Below, in pieces: positions 53,208-60,960 of a stretch of 64,000 bases of DNA. This DNA is from an uncultured Hyphomicrobiaceae bacterium. GTDB taxonomy: Bacteria > Pseudomonadota > Alphaproteobacteria > Rhizobiales > CALHAX01. Both the position numbers and the translations under genes were made by a program. The notes under the pieces were generated by a model that ran no database searches, had not been told where the DNA came from, and was given only the letters and a program-made list of their open reading frames with translations. The stretch is from assembly GCA_937931785.1 (NCBI GenBank), contig CALHAX010000030.1, positions 32,318 to 96,317 on the forward strand, read 5' to 3'. Positions within the stretch are counted from its first letter, which is position 1, and each line of letters begins with the position of its first letter.

Positions 53208-54924
53208 GGCGCTGATCCCGGACGTATGGCCGCCGGTCCTTATTTATATCGTCGCAGCTGTCGTTCTACCGTTTTTGCCGAGCCACCCGCAGCGTGCGTT
53301 CCTGACATTGGTTGTGCCGCTGATCGGTGGTTGGATGATCTGGACGGTGCCCGAGGGACAGCACGCCGTGTATCCGCTGATGGGGTTCGACCTGACGTTG
53401 ATGCGTGTGGACAAGCTGTCCGTGGTCTTCGGTTTGATTTTCTCGATCGCTGCATTTCTAGCCGCACTCTACGCCTGGCATGTGAAGGACAGGACCCAGC
53501 AAATTGCCACCTTGCTCTATGCCGGTACGGCAATTGGAGCGGTGTTCGCGGGCGATCTCATTACACTTTTCATCTATTGGGAGGGCACAGCTCTCGCTTC
53601 CGTTTTCCTGATCTGGGCGCGCAATACCGAGGGGGCTTATCAGACCGGAATGCGATATCTGATCATCCAGATTGGTTCTGGTGTGATCTTGTTGGCAGGT
53701 ATTGCGCTGCACTACCAGGACGGCGGCTCGATTGCGTTTGACCGGCTCACCGGTGATGGACCTGGCAGTTGGCCGATCGGCACCTGGCTTATCTTGTTCT
53801 CCTTCGGCATCAAGTGTGCCTTCCCATTGATGCACAACTGGTTGCAGGACAGCTATCCGGCAGCGACAGTCACCGGCACGGTCACACTGTCGGCCTTTAC
53901 GACCAAGATGGCCGTATACTGTCTCGCGCGCGCCTTTCCCGGTACGGAGATGTTGATCTACGTCGGCGCGATCATGACGCTGTTTCCAATATTTTTTGCT
54001 GAGATCGAAAACGATCTGCGCCGCGTGCTGAGTTACAGCCTCAACAATCAGCTCGGGTTCATGGTCGTCGGCGTCGGTATCGGTACCGAGCTGTCGCTCA
54101 ACGGCACTGCGGCGCACGCCTTCTGTCACATTCTCTATAAAGCGCTGTTGTTCATGAGCGTCGGCGCGGTGCTGTTTCGCACGGGAACATCAAAAGCTTC
54201 CGAGTTGGGGGGGCTGTACCGAACGATGCCGTGGACGACCTTTTTCTGCATCATCGGGGCGGCTTCGATCTCGGCCTTTCCGCTGTTCTCTGGCTTCATA
54301 TCGAAATCACTCATCATGAGTGCGGCGGGCAAGGAACAATACTTCTTCGTCTGGCTGGCTCTGGTGTTTGCGTCGGCCGGCGTGCTGAGCCATTCAGGTA
54401 TCAAGATCCCCTACTTCGCCTTTTTTGCCCATGATAGCGGAAAGCGTCCCAAGGAAGCTCCCTGGAACATGATGTTGGCGATGGCGATGACAGCATTCCT
54501 GTGCGTTTTCCTTGGTGTCTTTCCGTCAACGCTCTATGGGCTGTTGCCTTATGATGTGAAGTACGAGCCTTACACGTTTGCTCATGTTGTAGAGCAATTA
54601 CAGCTTCTGGTCTTTGCGCTGCTCGCGTTTGCGTTGTTGATGCGCTACGGGTTCTATCCGTCCGAAGAGAAGGGTATCAATCTGGATACCGATTGGACCT
54701 ACAGGCGGGCAATTCCTGCAATTGTTTCCATTTTGCTGCGTGAAACAGGCCGATTCAAGACCTGGCTGGGTGCGACAGTTGTTCGGTATCTTCCCTCGTG
54801 GCAACGTGGCCTTTATCGGCATTACGGTCCTGACGGCCTCCTTGGTCGCCAGTGGCCGACAGGAAGCATGGCATTCTGGACCACTGTTCTGCTCAGTGGT
54901 TGCCTGCTGTCGTACTATTTCTGA
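53200..54924 (+). CDS. Third channel subunit, NuoL/MrpA-N-terminal-like
   Basis: A 574-residue polytopic protein with ~14-15 helices. It keeps the Glu in LITLFIYWEGTALASVFLIW and the Lys in SFGIKCAFPLMHNWLQDSYPAAT and FTTKMAVYCLARAFPG. Further blocks are FFAEIENDLRRVLSYSLNNQLGFM and AHAFCHILYKALLFMSVGAV. It ends with a soluble loop and a final helix (GSMAFWTTVLLSGCLLSYYF). It is often labelled Na+/H+ antiporter subunit D in annotations. It may replace the N-terminal channel part of MrpA, whose C-terminal part is encoded separately at 48453-49034. Confidence 0.9.
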   Translation: MFEALIPDVWPPVLIYIVAAVVLPFLPSHPQRAFLTLVVPLIGGWMIWTVPEGQHAVYPLMGFDLTLMRVDKLSVVFGLIFSIAAFLAALYAWHVKDRTQQIATLLYAGTAIGAVFAGDLITLFIYWEGTALASVFLIWARNTEGAYQTGMRYLIIQIGSGVILLAGIALHYQDGGSIAFDRLTGDGPGSWPIGTWLILFSFGIKCAFPLMHNWLQDSYPAATVTGTVTLSAFTTKMAVYCLARAFPGTEMLIYVGAIMTLFPIFFAEIENDLRRVLSYSLNNQLGFMVVGVGIGTELSLNGTAAHAFCHILYKALLFMSVGAVLFRTGTSKASELGGLYRTMPWTTFFCIIGAASISAFPLFSGFISKSLIMSAAGKEQYFFVWLALVFASAGVLSHSGIKIPYFAFFAHDSGKRPKEAPWNMMLAMAMTAFLCVFLGVFPSTLYGLLPYDVKYEPYTFAHVVEQLQLLVFALLAFALLMRYGFYPSEEKGINLDTDWTYRRAIPAIVSILLRETGRFKTWLGATVVRYLPSWQRGLYRHYGPDGLLGRQWPTGSMAFWTTVLLSGCLLSYYF

Positions 54925-55155
54925 CCCTGGCCAGCTGTCGGATTTTAATTTGCGTCTTGTTGCAATCGGGCTTAAGTCATTGTTTGTTCACATTCCAGTT
55001 GTTCCCTTGTATTCGTCGAGCTTTGTAATGGCCATGCCGTGTATGCAAAGGATTAACCGAATTTTGACTAGTTTCTTTACGCAGATACATCTTTCTGGCG
55101 TCAGTATGGCTAGAGGTATGAACGACCGCCACAGACGGTTGTAAGGAGAGAGAAA

Positions 55156-55572
55156 ATGGAAGAGGCACCAGAGCAAACCAACGTTGTCGAGTTAACGGCT
55201 GACGTTGTCTCTGCCTATGTCAGCAACAACAAGGTGGAAGCCAGTGATCTGGCCGGGTTGATTGGCGATGTGCATGAAGCGTTGAACCGTGTTGCACACT
55301 TGGGGGCAAATGCATCGCGCGCCGACCTTATTCCTGCGATTTCACGAAAGAAATCGATCACGCCGGACTACATCATTTGTCTGGAAGACGGGAAAAAGTT
55401 CAAACAGTTGAAGCGGCACTTGCGCACGCACTACAACCTCACTCCCGAGGAGTATCGGGAAAAATGGGGACTTGCACCGGACTATCCGATGGTTGCACCG
55501 AATTATGCTGCGACGCGCTCAGCGCTTGCCAAACAGATGGGGCTTGGCCAACGTCGCAAGGGCGATAAATAG
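55156..55572 (+). CDS. mucR: Ros/MucR family transcriptional regulator
   Basis: A 138-residue regulator. The N-terminal half is a helical oligomerisation region, and the DNA-binding zinc-finger region reads ICLEDGKKFKQLKRHLRTHYNLTPEEYREKWGL. The second Cys of the Ros finger is replaced by Asp (Cys-x2-Asp), as in many MucR proteins, while both His are present. MucR proteins act as histone-like silencers of A/T-rich promoters controlling exopolysaccharide, motility and cell-cycle genes in Hyphomicrobiales, and usually repress themselves. AAGGAGAGAG lies before the ATG; a terminator follows the gene. Confidence 0.96.
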   Translation: MEEAPEQTNVVELTADVVSAYVSNNKVEASDLAGLIGDVHEALNRVAHLGANASRADLIPAISRKKSITPDYIICLEDGKKFKQLKRHLRTHYNLTPEEYREKWGLAPDYPMVAPNYAATRSALAKQMGLGQRRKGDK

Positions 55573-55616
55573 TCTGATAAACACCTCTGCTTATCGCGCA
55601 GTCGATGCTGAAATTG

Positions 55617-55651
55617 AACCGGTCCGTGCCATGGTGCGGTGCCGGTTTTTT
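55617..55651 (+). terminator. Intrinsic terminator after mucR
   Basis: AACCGG pairs with CCGGTT, with a further CCG/CGG inner pair around a TGCCATGGTG loop, followed by TTTTTT. It lies 45 nt after the mucR stop. Confidence 0.85.
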
Positions 55652-55664
55652 CGTTTTATGAAGG

Positions 55665-56108
55665 TTAATCCTTCGACTTGCGCGGAATAGATCTTCGATT
55701 TGAAGTCTGCCTCTTTGATCGACATGCAGCTATTGCTCTCAGCAAACTGCGGTGACGAACTGGGTCGTAACTCCAGTGGAGGTCATGGGCCCGTTTGCGC
55801 TCACTCAGGAGCGCGCGTGCCAATTGAGCAAGCCTCTCCTTGTCTGAACTGCTCGCAAAAATCCGAGCGTCGCCAGGCCATTTGTTCAGCAGCCTCAGGA
55901 GATCTTCCGTGATGCTCCTTGCGAGTTTGGCATCCTGTGAATGAGCGATGTGCTTGCGAGATGCGTTTACGACCTTTCGCGCATTGCTCCTTGTTTGAGA
56001 AAGTCTTCCAGGATTTTTTTGTTCAGGATGATGACTTGTATTTTGTTTACGCATTAAGGATTTTAATCTTCCCATTGACTGTCTTAATGTGCCACTTTTC
56101 TTGTTCAA
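55665..56108 (-). CDS. Hypothetical basic protein
   Basis: An open frame of 147 residues on the strand opposite mucR and the DUF6456 gene. The central part reads as credible protein (SITEDLLRLLNKWPGDARIF; LAQLARALLSERKRAHDLHW), with strongly basic ends (NRRSIPRKSKD). No family is recognised. The longest form begins with a TTG; an ATG 11 codons later (MGRLKSLMRKQ) is equally likely. Ribosome-binding sites are poor. It fills an otherwise empty 500-bp gap, which favours a real gene. Confidence 0.42.
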   Translation of the reverse strand: MNKKSGTLRQSMGRLKSLMRKQNTSHHPEQKNPGRLSQTRSNARKVVNASRKHIAHSQDAKLARSITEDLLRLLNKWPGDARIFASSSDKERLAQLARALLSERKRAHDLHWSYDPVRHRSLLRAIAACRSKRQTSNRRSIPRKSKD

Positions 56109-56153
56109 GCAGTGGTTTCATAGAAAAAACTGGTTAATGTGGGAGAGTATTAC

Positions 56154-57131
56154 ATGCGATCGTTGAAAGATTCAGTGCCGGATGGTCGGATGGAACGTGG
56201 GGCATTGCAAGGCCGGAAACATGTCGACAAGAAACAGGTTATTCCGTTCCTCAGGCGGCTTGCGCGACGTGATTGCTGTGCCCGCCGACAAACCGGAGAC
56301 ATCAGACGAACAGGGGGCTGGCATATCGTTTCCCGTTCGGGAACACGGTCGCAAACCGCAGTTTTGAGGTCCGCATCTTCTGCCATGCGTGCTGAAGACC
56401 GCTCGGGGCATGAATCTACACGTGTGGGTGCGAAGAGTTGGCCATGTGATGTGGTGCAACATGCTCTGAGCGAAGGTCTTGTGGAGTTGCATGGTGACAT
56501 TGTGTGTCTGTCATCGAGTGGAGCGGCTTTCCTGCGACGTGCTGCTGCGTCGGGGGATAATGCCTATGCCGAGCAACAGCAGGTTCGTTCTGTTCGTCAT
56601 GATCCGGATCATGACCGTGTCACCGTGAATGAATGTGAAAGCCCTTTGGGGTGGTTGCGCAATCGCAAGGATCGTCGCACTGGCAAGGCTTTGATATCGG
56701 AAAGCCAGTTCGATGCGGGGGAACGGCTTCGGCAGGATTTTCATAAAGCGCAGATGAGTGCAAGGGTCACGGCAGACTGGTCATGTGCTTTGTCTGGTGG
56801 GCGCTCGCGGCGCACGGCAGGCGATGACAGGGTCGATATCACCGATGCGGCGATTGCGGCCAAGACGCGCTTCTACAAGGCTCTCGACGGGGTGGGAGAG
56901 GAATTATCGGATGTGCTTGTCTGGGTTTGCTGTGAGGGCAAGGGATTGCGAGATGTCGAGCAGACAGCGAACTGGCCACAACGCTCCGGTAAGCTCATGC
57001 TGCAAATGGCTTTGCGCGCACTGGCTCGTTATTATGGGCTTGAGCCATCGCGACAACACCGAGCTTTCCGTGCCGGGCGCGTGTCGCATTGGGGTTCCGA
57101 AGACTATCGACCGACCCTCGCAGATGAATGA
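56154..57131 (+). CDS. DUF6456 domain protein
   Basis: A 325-residue protein. The C-terminal ~150 residues form the DUF6456 domain: GERLRQDFHKAQMSARVTADWS, then ITDAAIAAKTRFYKALDGVG, then WPQRSGKLMLQMALRALARYYGL, which resembles a helix-turn-helix region. The N-terminal half is basic and carries a possible second helical module around residues 95-130. The family is common next to mucR and sufE in Hyphomicrobiales and may bind DNA; its role is not known to me. GGGAGA lies seven bases before the ATG at 56154. Confidence 0.88.
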   Translation: MRSLKDSVPDGRMERGALQGRKHVDKKQVIPFLRRLARRDCCARRQTGDIRRTGGWHIVSRSGTRSQTAVLRSASSAMRAEDRSGHESTRVGAKSWPCDVVQHALSEGLVELHGDIVCLSSSGAAFLRRAAASGDNAYAEQQQVRSVRHDPDHDRVTVNECESPLGWLRNRKDRRTGKALISESQFDAGERLRQDFHKAQMSARVTADWSCALSGGRSRRTAGDDRVDITDAAIAAKTRFYKALDGVGEELSDVLVWVCCEGKGLRDVEQTANWPQRSGKLMLQMALRALARYYGLEPSRQHRAFRAGRVSHWGSEDYRPTLADE

Positions 57132-57147
57132 ACCCGGTGATAGCTTG

Positions 57148-57561
57148 TTATGCGGCAGCGGCATTGGCCGCATCATTGCGGATGCGCTGGACCATGGAAG
57201 CGAAGCCGTTTGATCGCTGCTGCGTGAGGTGTTCTTTCAGTCCCAGTTCGCCAAAGATTTTCTCGATGTCGGTCGCCATGATTGTGTCTGCTGACTTGCC
57301 GGAATAGACGGCGATCAGAATGGCGATCAATCCGCTCACGATCATGGCATCGCTATCGCCTGAAAAATGCAAGTTGTCGCCATCTTGCCGCGTCAGCAGC
57401 CACACCTGGCTTGCGCAACCCCGAACCTTGTTGGTTTCTGTCCTGGCATCATCCGGAAACTCGGGCATCTGCCGCCCGAGGTCGATCACATATTTGTAGC
57501 GATCTTCCCAGTCGTCAAGGAATTCAAAATCCTCAAGAATTGTATCAATAGCTATGGTCAC
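57148..57561 (-). CDS. sufE: SufE-family sulfur acceptor
   Basis: A 137-residue SufE protein. The persulfide-accepting Cys is in NKVRGCASQVWLLT. Flanking family pattern includes EDFEFLDDWEDRYKYVIDLGR and GLIAILIAVYSGKSADTI. SufE receives sulfur from the desulfurase SufS and passes it to the SufBCD scaffold. No other suf genes are in the window. The gene ends 16 bp from the stop of the DUF6456 gene. Confidence 0.95.
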   Translation of the reverse strand: MTIAIDTILEDFEFLDDWEDRYKYVIDLGRQMPEFPDDARTETNKVRGCASQVWLLTRQDGDNLHFSGDSDAMIVSGLIAILIAVYSGKSADTIMATDIEKIFGELGLKEHLTQQRSNGFASMVQRIRNDAANAAAA

Positions 57562-57602
57562 GGCGGTGCGCCCCGATTGATCCCCAGCAGCTCTACACTG
57601 CG

Positions 57603-57624
57603 CCTGCCTGCAATAGCAGGCAGG
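57603..57624. repeat. Perfect 9-bp stem hairpin between DUF5330 and sufE genes
   Basis: CCTGCCTGC and GCAGGCAGG are exact inverted repeats with a four-base loop (AATA). It starts 41 nt after the DUF5330 stop and lies about 40 nt before the sufE start. No T-tract follows on the transcribed strand, so a processing or attenuation element, or a dispersed palindrome, is more likely than a terminator. Confidence 0.7.
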
Positions 57625-57664
57625 TACATATAATCAATGCGGCACGAACGTTTGCCTGGATGTG

Positions 57665-57973
57665 CTACAGGTCGCCGAGTTCCGAGTTGAGCAATGCACC
57701 AATGTTGTCGCTCTGCTGCCGGTATGGTGAATATACCGCTTGCTGGCCCCAGATCAGCTCCTGTCCTAGCGCAAATGCGAAACCGGCCTTGGACTTGAAG
57801 CCGCGCCATGCTTCTTCGCGTGAAATGCAGATATTCGGTCGAGCATCACAGAAAGTGCGTGCCTCTGCGCTTACAGACAACGCAGTGCGTGTCAACGCGA
57901 TCTGGTTTTCGCGATCTGCCGGAAGCAACGCGATTGCAATGCCAACTACGGCAATAGTCTTGAAGAATGACAT
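57665..57973 (-). CDS. DUF5330 protein, exported
   Basis: A 102-residue protein with a hydrophobic N-terminal segment (SFFKTIAVVGIAIALLP) and two Cys in RTFCDARPNICISREEAW that could form a disulfide. The Cys-(x6)-Cys-IS pattern and the length match DUF5330, a small Hyphomicrobiales family usually beside sufE. Function unknown. It is upstream of sufE on the same strand with 103 bp between. Confidence 0.85.
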   Translation of the reverse strand: MSFFKTIAVVGIAIALLPADRENQIALTRTALSVSAEARTFCDARPNICISREEAWRGFKSKAGFAFALGQELIWGQQAVYSPYRQQSDNIGALLNSELGDL

Positions 57974-58174
57974 GCCTATCCCCTGAATTCATTCCGCCCT
58001 AACCCTGACTTGATCCTATCTGAACGCGCCTAAGACCCGGCAAAAATCCCCATGTGCATTTGAGTCAAGTTTTCCTGTCGGGATTCAGGGTCTCTTCACC
58101 ATATGGCGTCAGAATAATTTGTGATGCTGTCGGGTGTTTGCCGACGTGTCCAGGCATTTGCGTAGAGTTTGAGT

Positions 58175-58933
58175 ATGAGTGCGTTTCGCGCCAGAGCCCT
58201 GTTCGGGGCATTTCTTCTGATTTTTGCCGGTGTGGCGCTTAATGCCATGCTGTTGCAACACGAAGGCATGCCGTGGAGTAATATCGCGCTGCTGACGCCA
58301 GAGCCTGAACTCAAGACAAACAATGCCACACCGAAGCACCGTCGCACACGGCGTGTCCTGCCGCGCTGGAATCCAAATGTTTCATTGTCCGATACTGCCA
58401 ATGCTGTGTCCAAGCCGGTTATCGATGCTGCGTCTGCGCCCAAACCTTTTCCTGCCACGACCATCAGCCTGACGCCTGTCACCAAGGCTGGTCGGGAGAC
58501 GGTGCGTGCCATCCAGCGTGAGCTGACAGCACGTGGTTATGAACCCGGACCGGTTGACGGCATTCTTGGTGTCATGACGCGCGCTGCGATCATGGCGTAC
58601 GAGCATGATGAACGGCTGACGCTGACCGCAAACCCGTCTGAAGCATTGCTTGAGCGGATCATACTGGGGGGTGTCGGTCAGGCTCCCTCCGCGCGTCAGG
58701 GTGTTCCGGCACAGAATGCTCAGTTGCTTGCCCGCAGTGTCCAGGAAGCACTGGCGAGACTTGGGTATGTTCCGGGTGCTGCGGACGGCGTGGTCAGCAC
58801 AAACACCGCGCGGGCTATCAAAGCGTTCGAACGTGATCATAATCTTGCACCGATGGGCCGGATTTCCGGGCGTCTCGTTTCGGAAATCGGTCGTGTGAAC
58901 GGAGCGCGTTTCAGCGTCGCCGCAGGCTGGTAG
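58175..58933 (+). CDS. Exported protein with two peptidoglycan-binding (PGB_1) repeats
   Basis: A 252-residue protein with an N-terminal membrane/signal segment (ALFGAFLLIFAGVALNAML) followed by a linker. Two PGB_1-type three-helix modules follow: VRAIQRELTARGYEPGPVDGILGVMTRAAIMAYEHD and VQEALARLGYVPGAADGVVSTNTARAIKAFERDHNL. PGB_1 modules bind peptidoglycan; no catalytic domain is visible. A TTG two codons before the ATG at 58175 is possible. It is followed after 59 bp by the DUF1491 gene. Confidence 0.9.
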   Translation: MSAFRARALFGAFLLIFAGVALNAMLLQHEGMPWSNIALLTPEPELKTNNATPKHRRTRRVLPRWNPNVSLSDTANAVSKPVIDAASAPKPFPATTISLTPVTKAGRETVRAIQRELTARGYEPGPVDGILGVMTRAAIMAYEHDERLTLTANPSEALLERIILGGVGQAPSARQGVPAQNAQLLARSVQEALARLGYVPGAADGVVSTNTARAIKAFERDHNLAPMGRISGRLVSEIGRVNGARFSVAAGW

Positions 58934-58992
58934 TTTCCTTCGTAGCCTTCTTTTGTGGTTGACGCGCCATCGTCTCTCGGCTTGCTGGTATC

Positions 58993-59340
58993 ATGCGTGT
59001 AAAATCCGAACTTTGGGTCCAGGCCTACATTCGACGATGCCAGTCCAAGGGGCTTTTTGCAGTTTTGGTGCGGCGTGGGCAGGCGGATGCCGGTGCGATC
59101 TATATTCAGATCAACCTCCTCAATGGCACTTGCCACCTGTTTGGTCCGGCCCCTACCGGGTTTGATGATGCCGACCGTGGCCGGCGCTGGATGCCGGTGT
59201 TTCCGGACGGCCCGGTTCCTGAACGAGAGGCTGCCGCACATCTCGCGCAAGAAGCCAGCTTTGATCCGGATTTCTGGGCGGTGGAGGTCGAAAACCCGTC
59301 TGGAGGGCATGAACTGGATGATCGTGTGGTCGAAAATTGA
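58993..59340 (+). CDS. DUF1491 family protein
   Basis: A 115-residue soluble protein with LWVQAYIRRCQSKGLFAVLV at the start, GAIYIQINLLNGTCHLFGPA in the middle, and FDPDFWAVEVE near the end, the typical DUF1491 pattern. The family is conserved in alphaproteobacteria and its role is unknown. It follows the peptidoglycan-binding protein gene on the same strand, a frequent pairing. The ribosome-binding site is weak. Confidence 0.9.
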   Translation: MRVKSELWVQAYIRRCQSKGLFAVLVRRGQADAGAIYIQINLLNGTCHLFGPAPTGFDDADRGRRWMPVFPDGPVPEREAAAHLAQEASFDPDFWAVEVENPSGGHELDDRVVEN

Positions 59341-59409
59341 CAGCTTTGGCTGTTCTTTGCCTGTTTGAACGACTTGTTAACCCTACGTTAAGGCCCGACG
59401 TGCCCAGAT

Positions 59410-59430
59410 CAACTCAGAAGTTCTGAGTTG
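59410..59430. promoter_or_regulatory. Perfect 21-bp palindrome upstream of a small-protein gene
   Basis: CAACTCAGAA-G-TTCTGAGTTG: two exact 10-bp arms around a single central base. It lies 66 bp before the ATG of the 66-residue protein at 59497 and 69 bp after the DUF1491 stop. A perfect palindrome of this length and position suggests a dimeric regulator site. It does not match a consensus I can name. Confidence 0.6.
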
Positions 59431-59496
59431 TGCGTGTTCAATTCAATGCTCGATGTGCGGCGGTAGCCTGCACCTCGAAACAAAGGATACGGGACG

Positions 59497-59697
59497 ATGG
59501 CTACGATACTTGAGTTTACTGGTGCTGGTCGTGGGGACGACCGGGGGTCGGGCGAGGCGGATCACGCTGCAGCAACCGATAACACTGCGACGGCGCAAAT
59601 CATCTTTTTTCCAGGCATTCGGATCGAGCGGTACGATATTGACCCGTTCCTTGAAGATGGCGACGCACAGGACAGGTCGTCGAAGTCCAGCGCCTGA
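59497..59697 (+). CDS. Small acidic protein, 66 residues
   Basis: A small, acidic protein with a Gly/Asp-rich N-terminus (GAGRGDDRGSGEADHAA) and a hydrophobic segment AQIIFFPGIRIERYDIDPFL, which reads as a conserved motif of small alphaproteobacterial proteins. No membrane helix long enough to span is present. A purine-rich AAAGGATACGGGACG precedes the ATG. The perfect palindrome upstream supports it as a real, regulated gene. Function unknown. Confidence 0.72.
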   Translation: MATILEFTGAGRGDDRGSGEADHAAATDNTATAQIIFFPGIRIERYDIDPFLEDGDAQDRSSKSSA

Positions 59698-59745
59698 AAT
59701 GGGTTCTTTCTCTGTCTGCACTTTTTGAAGATTGCATTTTGCACT

Positions 59746-60324
59746 CTATTCCGCCGGTTTGCATGTCATGCGCCGGAAATTTTCGTCGGTCTGCACGGCA
59801 CTTGAAATGCTCTCGATTGGCGCGCGGATCACGGCCAACCCTTCGGTTTCCTGAACACGGACTGTAATGGTCTCACTTCGTGGTTTCAGGCTAGAGGCGG
59901 CGGGGTCGACAGCTTCCGTTTCCGAGCGGGGTTTATTGAGCAAGAGCTCCAGACTGTCACGTTTCACGTCATGTCCGGCGATGATATAAAAATTCTGACT
60001 GAGCTTGTCGTAGAGGCTGACAGTCCAGAGCGGACCCATTGCAGGTATGCGCAGCGCAACCGGACCATCTGTGAGGTCGTACCGGCACATTGCATAATAA
60101 ATGTCGGGTGCCATGTACGGCAGGAGCTGGCCTTCGGGGCTTGCCAGAGGAATGGGTTGCAAGGTGTTTGCAGGAAGACGCTGTGCAACTTTCAGCCAGG
60201 CATTGTTTTCTGACATGTACGGCAGCGCGAAGATCGCTGTGATATGAATGATGACGCCGAAAATCAGACCAGCGATGAGCGTTGTCCAGTGGACGCGCGG
60301 GATCCATTTCGTGTTTAACGACAC
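59746..60324 (-). CDS. DUF1254-type membrane-anchored protein
   Basis: A 192-residue protein with an N-terminal membrane segment (LIAGLIFGVIIHITAIFALPY) followed by YYAMCRYDLTDGPVALRIPA and LWTVSLYDKLSQNFYIIAGH, the core of the DUF1254 fold. The start is a GTG at 60324 with GGAGG five bases upstream, overlapping the DUF1214 gene by 10 bp. DUF1214 and DUF1254 are often two halves of one larger protein; here they are separate, overlapping genes, so a heteromer is likely. Function unknown. Confidence 0.85.
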   Translation of the reverse strand: MSLNTKWIPRVHWTTLIAGLIFGVIIHITAIFALPYMSENNAWLKVAQRLPANTLQPIPLASPEGQLLPYMAPDIYYAMCRYDLTDGPVALRIPAMGPLWTVSLYDKLSQNFYIIAGHDVKRDSLELLLNKPRSETEAVDPAASSLKPRSETITVRVQETEGLAVIRAPIESISSAVQTDENFRRMTCKPAE

Positions 60325-60890
60325 AACACCCTCCGAATCTCGGGCAATCCATAGGTGGTATCTGCTGTGCGTGTCTCCGTGGCATGCATGTGCAAGCGCA
60401 AGATGAGCCGCACCTGATACTCGCTGTCCACGGGTAACCAGTTTCCTGGTGTCGGGTAGCGCGAAATGGCAATCTTGTAGCGGCCGACCGGATCGCGCAG
60501 CACGTTGCTTGCGTTAAAGGCATGGCGGGCTGCCGGATTGGTCATGAGGTTGCCTGCGCCATCGTAGGCTGCAATGGACCACCATTTTCCGCGCGGATCG
60601 TCACCGATGATCGTGTAGTCGCATTCAGCATCGATTTTTCTTCCTGCACTATCATGGACAGTTGTGAAATAGAGCAGCGACTTGGACATGACCGGCAGGC
60701 GTCCGGAGCGCGTGATGTGCGCGCGTGTGTACGGATCGGCGATGGTGCGGCCGACACGGTTCCATGTTTCCCAGGGACCTTCGCTGACTGCGGTGAAGTC
60801 CGGACCGGAATTCACCAGATACCACGCTGACCCCAATCCCGTGACGAGACTGATGATGAGAAAAGTCAGGATGTTCGCGATCAAATTCAA
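60315..60890 (-). CDS. DUF1214-type membrane-anchored protein
   Basis: A 191-residue protein with one N-terminal membrane segment (ILTFLIISLVTGLGSAWYLV) and the DUF1214-type stretch GKWWSIAAYDGAGNLMTNPAARHAFNASNV and IAISRYPTPGNWLPV. It starts with TTG at 60890, since no in-frame ATG fits; a second TTG lies two codons later. It is translationally coupled to the downstream DUF1254 gene. Both are probably exposed to the periplasm. Confidence 0.85.
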   Translation of the reverse strand: MNLIANILTFLIISLVTGLGSAWYLVNSGPDFTAVSEGPWETWNRVGRTIADPYTRAHITRSGRLPVMSKSLLYFTTVHDSAGRKIDAECDYTIIGDDPRGKWWSIAAYDGAGNLMTNPAARHAFNASNVLRDPVGRYKIAISRYPTPGNWLPVDSEYQVRLILRLHMHATETRTADTTYGLPEIRRVLCR

Positions 60891-60960
60891 GGACGTATCA
60901 TTTCCGGGTACGGTTGGGAGCGAGCCAACTCACATGGGTGATGTCTCGTTCTGGTGTGTG

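Noticed and set aside
53458..54129. A 223-residue minus-strand frame opposite the third channel subunit.
   Set aside because: It is the hydrophilic antisense of membrane helices; the sense gene is clear.
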